Origin: Phaeosaccion multiseriatum
Taxonomy: Eukaryota; Ochrophyta, other classes
Length of the DNA stretch: 64,000 nucleotides
Reading direction: 5' to 3'
NCBI GenBank assembly: GCA_965112735.1
Contig: OZ218952.1
Coordinates: 5,208,001 to 5,272,000 of the forward strand
This document shows, in pieces, positions 62,704 through 64,000 of this stretch. Position 1 is the stretch's first letter, and the number at the start of each line of letters is the position of its first letter. The notes under the pieces are model-generated. The model was not told where the DNA came from. It was given only the letters and a program-made list of their open reading frames with translations, and did no database searches. A program made the position numbers and the translations under genes.

Positions 62704-63936
62704 ACACACACAGGTGTGGGAGCGCTACCACTTCCAAGACATTCTCGACATGAAGACGTACAGCAAGTCAGGCATACTCCTGCAGGTGGTGAACCCCTCC
62801 CGCAGAGGGCTTGAGGATCTGGAGGTGATATTCGACTTCCACGACAAGAAGCTGAGGACTGAAACCTTCAAGGCGGCGCGCAAGCTGTGGAGGAGGGTGG
62901 GGCGCAACATGGACTTGATTCAGAGGGCCCGCGTACGTAAGTGCTTGTGTTGGTGTTGGTGTTGGTGTTGGTGTGGTGTGGTGGTGGTGCGCAGGGGAGG
63001 GGTGTATCGAATGTGGGGTGGGGGGGGGGTTGTCTCTTAAAGGCCTGAGCCTAAAACTCCGCTCACTCCCCCTCCCTCCCCGCCCCCTCCGTCCCTCCGT
63101 CCCTCCCTCCGTCCCTCCCTCCCTCCCCAGGTAAGCTCAAGAAGCTGCAGCGCTCTGGCCTGGCCAGCAGAGCCGACCTTGAGGAGCCCGACCTTGTGGA
63201 AGCCTTCAACAAGGCACGACGGTTCGAGACCAAGGAGCGGCTGGAGAACCACCTGATCACCTACAAGGATTGGGAAAAGGTCATGGGGGGAGTTTCGATC
63301 AGGGTGCTGCAGCAGGGAGAGGCGCTCCTCACCACTGGCGACGACTTCACCAAGGTAGAGTGGGAAAAGGGGGGGCCACTGGAAGGGAGGTCAGAGAGAC
63401 AAGAAAGAGAGAGAGAAAAGAATTGTCGGCGAACAGTCTTTGCTCTGAGCGGCGGGCAACAGACTTGAGGAGCAATGGCCTCCCTCCCTCAGTAGTGAGA
63501 TGGTGACACGTCGGCCCTTATTAGTGAGACAGTGACATCGCCTGTTGGAGCTGCCCCCCACTCGGCTGCAGCAGTGTCAGCAGTGTCTGTCTGTAGCCGG
63601 GGATTGGCGCCAACTGGGGATCGGCATCTTCCTTGGAGAGAGGCGCAGGACAGTGAGGGCGAGTTTGTGACTCTTGACACCTCTTGACACGTCCTCTGTC
63701 CATCCACTGCCATATGTACACCCCTGCCTGTCTGGCTGTCCACTGCCATCCCCTGCCCTACACTCATCCCTGCCTGCCTGGCCATCGGCTGCCATCCATC
63801 CATTCATCCATCCATCCCTGCCTGCACATCCACTGCCATCCCGCTCCTCAGATCTTCCACGTGGCGCAGGGCATGGTGGAGGTGGCGGAGGCTCTGGACA
63901 CGGGGGACACCACAGACGCGGGCAGCGCTGCCACCG
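58852..63936 (+). CDS. SCAMP-like membrane protein fused to GRAM/PH-like and cyclic-nucleotide-binding domains (3' partial)
   Basis: Exons 58852-58888, 59590-59775, 60108-60286, 60538-60737, 61015-61124, 61404-61528, 61838-61927, 62185-62352, 62714-62936, 63131-63354, 63852-63936, consistent phases, at least 542 residues. The N-terminus MGLFKKKKGTDE is basic. The SCAMP core begins NTSNWPAKCPFLHLKFSEFA and has four hydrophobic segments: FSYYFWYFLSTVLLFGLVAA, FALAFFGFFWFFFAHFRLIY, VLYQLQTLVLFFIAVYQMF and MVAVILLGVVVGLWFIVMF. Then comes a GRAM/PH-like stretch (GKDLWLQGQITFDTVYVEFK, GILLQVVNPSRRGLEDLEVI) and the start of a cNMP-binding fold (VLQQGEALLTTGDDFTKIFH, VAQGMVEVAE). SCAMPs are four-span vesicle proteins. 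The two added domains are not part of known SCAMPs. The 3' end lies beyond the window. Confidence 0.65.
60738..60890 (+). repeat. (GAGT)n intron repeat
   Basis: GTGAGTGAGTGAATGATGAAGG-type repeats starting at the donor of the SCAMP-like exon 60538-60737. A similar array fills 61125-61322. Confidence 0.85.
61830..62055 (+). repeat. TCC and GGTGAT triplet repeats flanking exon 61838-61927
   Basis: (CTC)n lies just before the acceptor at 61837 and (TGATGG)n at about 61960-62050 in the following intron. Confidence 0.75.
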
Positions 63937-64000
63937 GTAAGTCAATGGGAGAGAGAGAGAGAGGGAGGGAGGGAGCCATCCATAAGTCGGTGATGAGCGG

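Overview
This is a 64-kb piece of a nuclear genome from an intron-rich eukaryote. Every recognisable gene is a eukaryotic housekeeping gene (ASCC3, XPD, WDR47, POLR1H, UFD1-like, CTR9, SCAMP-like, ANCHR-like), cut by GT-AG introns with long pyrimidine tracts and microsatellites. The domain mix, including a C-terminus resembling the plant/algal root-cap family, fits a protist, perhaps an alga. I cannot name the lineage from sequence alone.

Layout. 54-4628 (+): C-terminal 914 residues of an ASCC3-type Ski2-like helicase, cut by the window edge. About 5478-22985 (-): a giant gene for a secreted or surface protein, convergent with ASCC3. It is built from thrombospondin type-3 repeats, many 57-nt mini-exons encoding a cysteine module, a duplicated lectin-like (F5/8C or fucolectin-like) domain and a C-terminal vWD/root-cap-like domain. 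It contains recent tandem segmental duplications. 23.0-29.6 kb: a repeat-rich island with 340-bp tandem repeats, AT-rich TATATA blocks, a perfect 92-bp palindrome, a 25-bp inverted-repeat pair and a small unknown gene (25477-27440, +). 29590-33893 (+): an XPD/ERCC2 fragment lacking the Walker A exon, a readable DEAH box and the whole C-terminal helicase half, with frame breaks. It is followed by a 1.4-kb GGGTGA array.

37.5-64 kb is a normal gene-dense region with alternating orientation: ANCHR-like (-) divergent from WDR47-like (+); WDR47 convergent with POLR1H (-), stop codons 19 nt apart; POLR1H divergent from a UFD1-UBX gene (+); UFD1-UBX convergent with CTR9 (-, 21 exons, about 1422 aa); CTR9 divergent from a SCAMP-like fusion gene (+) that runs off the right edge.

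The most interesting features are the modular extracellular gene with its amplified mini-exons, the SCAMP/GRAM-like/cyclic-nucleotide-binding fusion, a short motif that recurs in introns of unrelated genes, often next to the 3' splice site, a dispersed 18-mer found in exons and introns, and the damaged XPD locus beside a large repeat array. Exon boundaries were assigned by hand from GT/AG sites, reading-frame phase and known protein families; single-base errors are possible.
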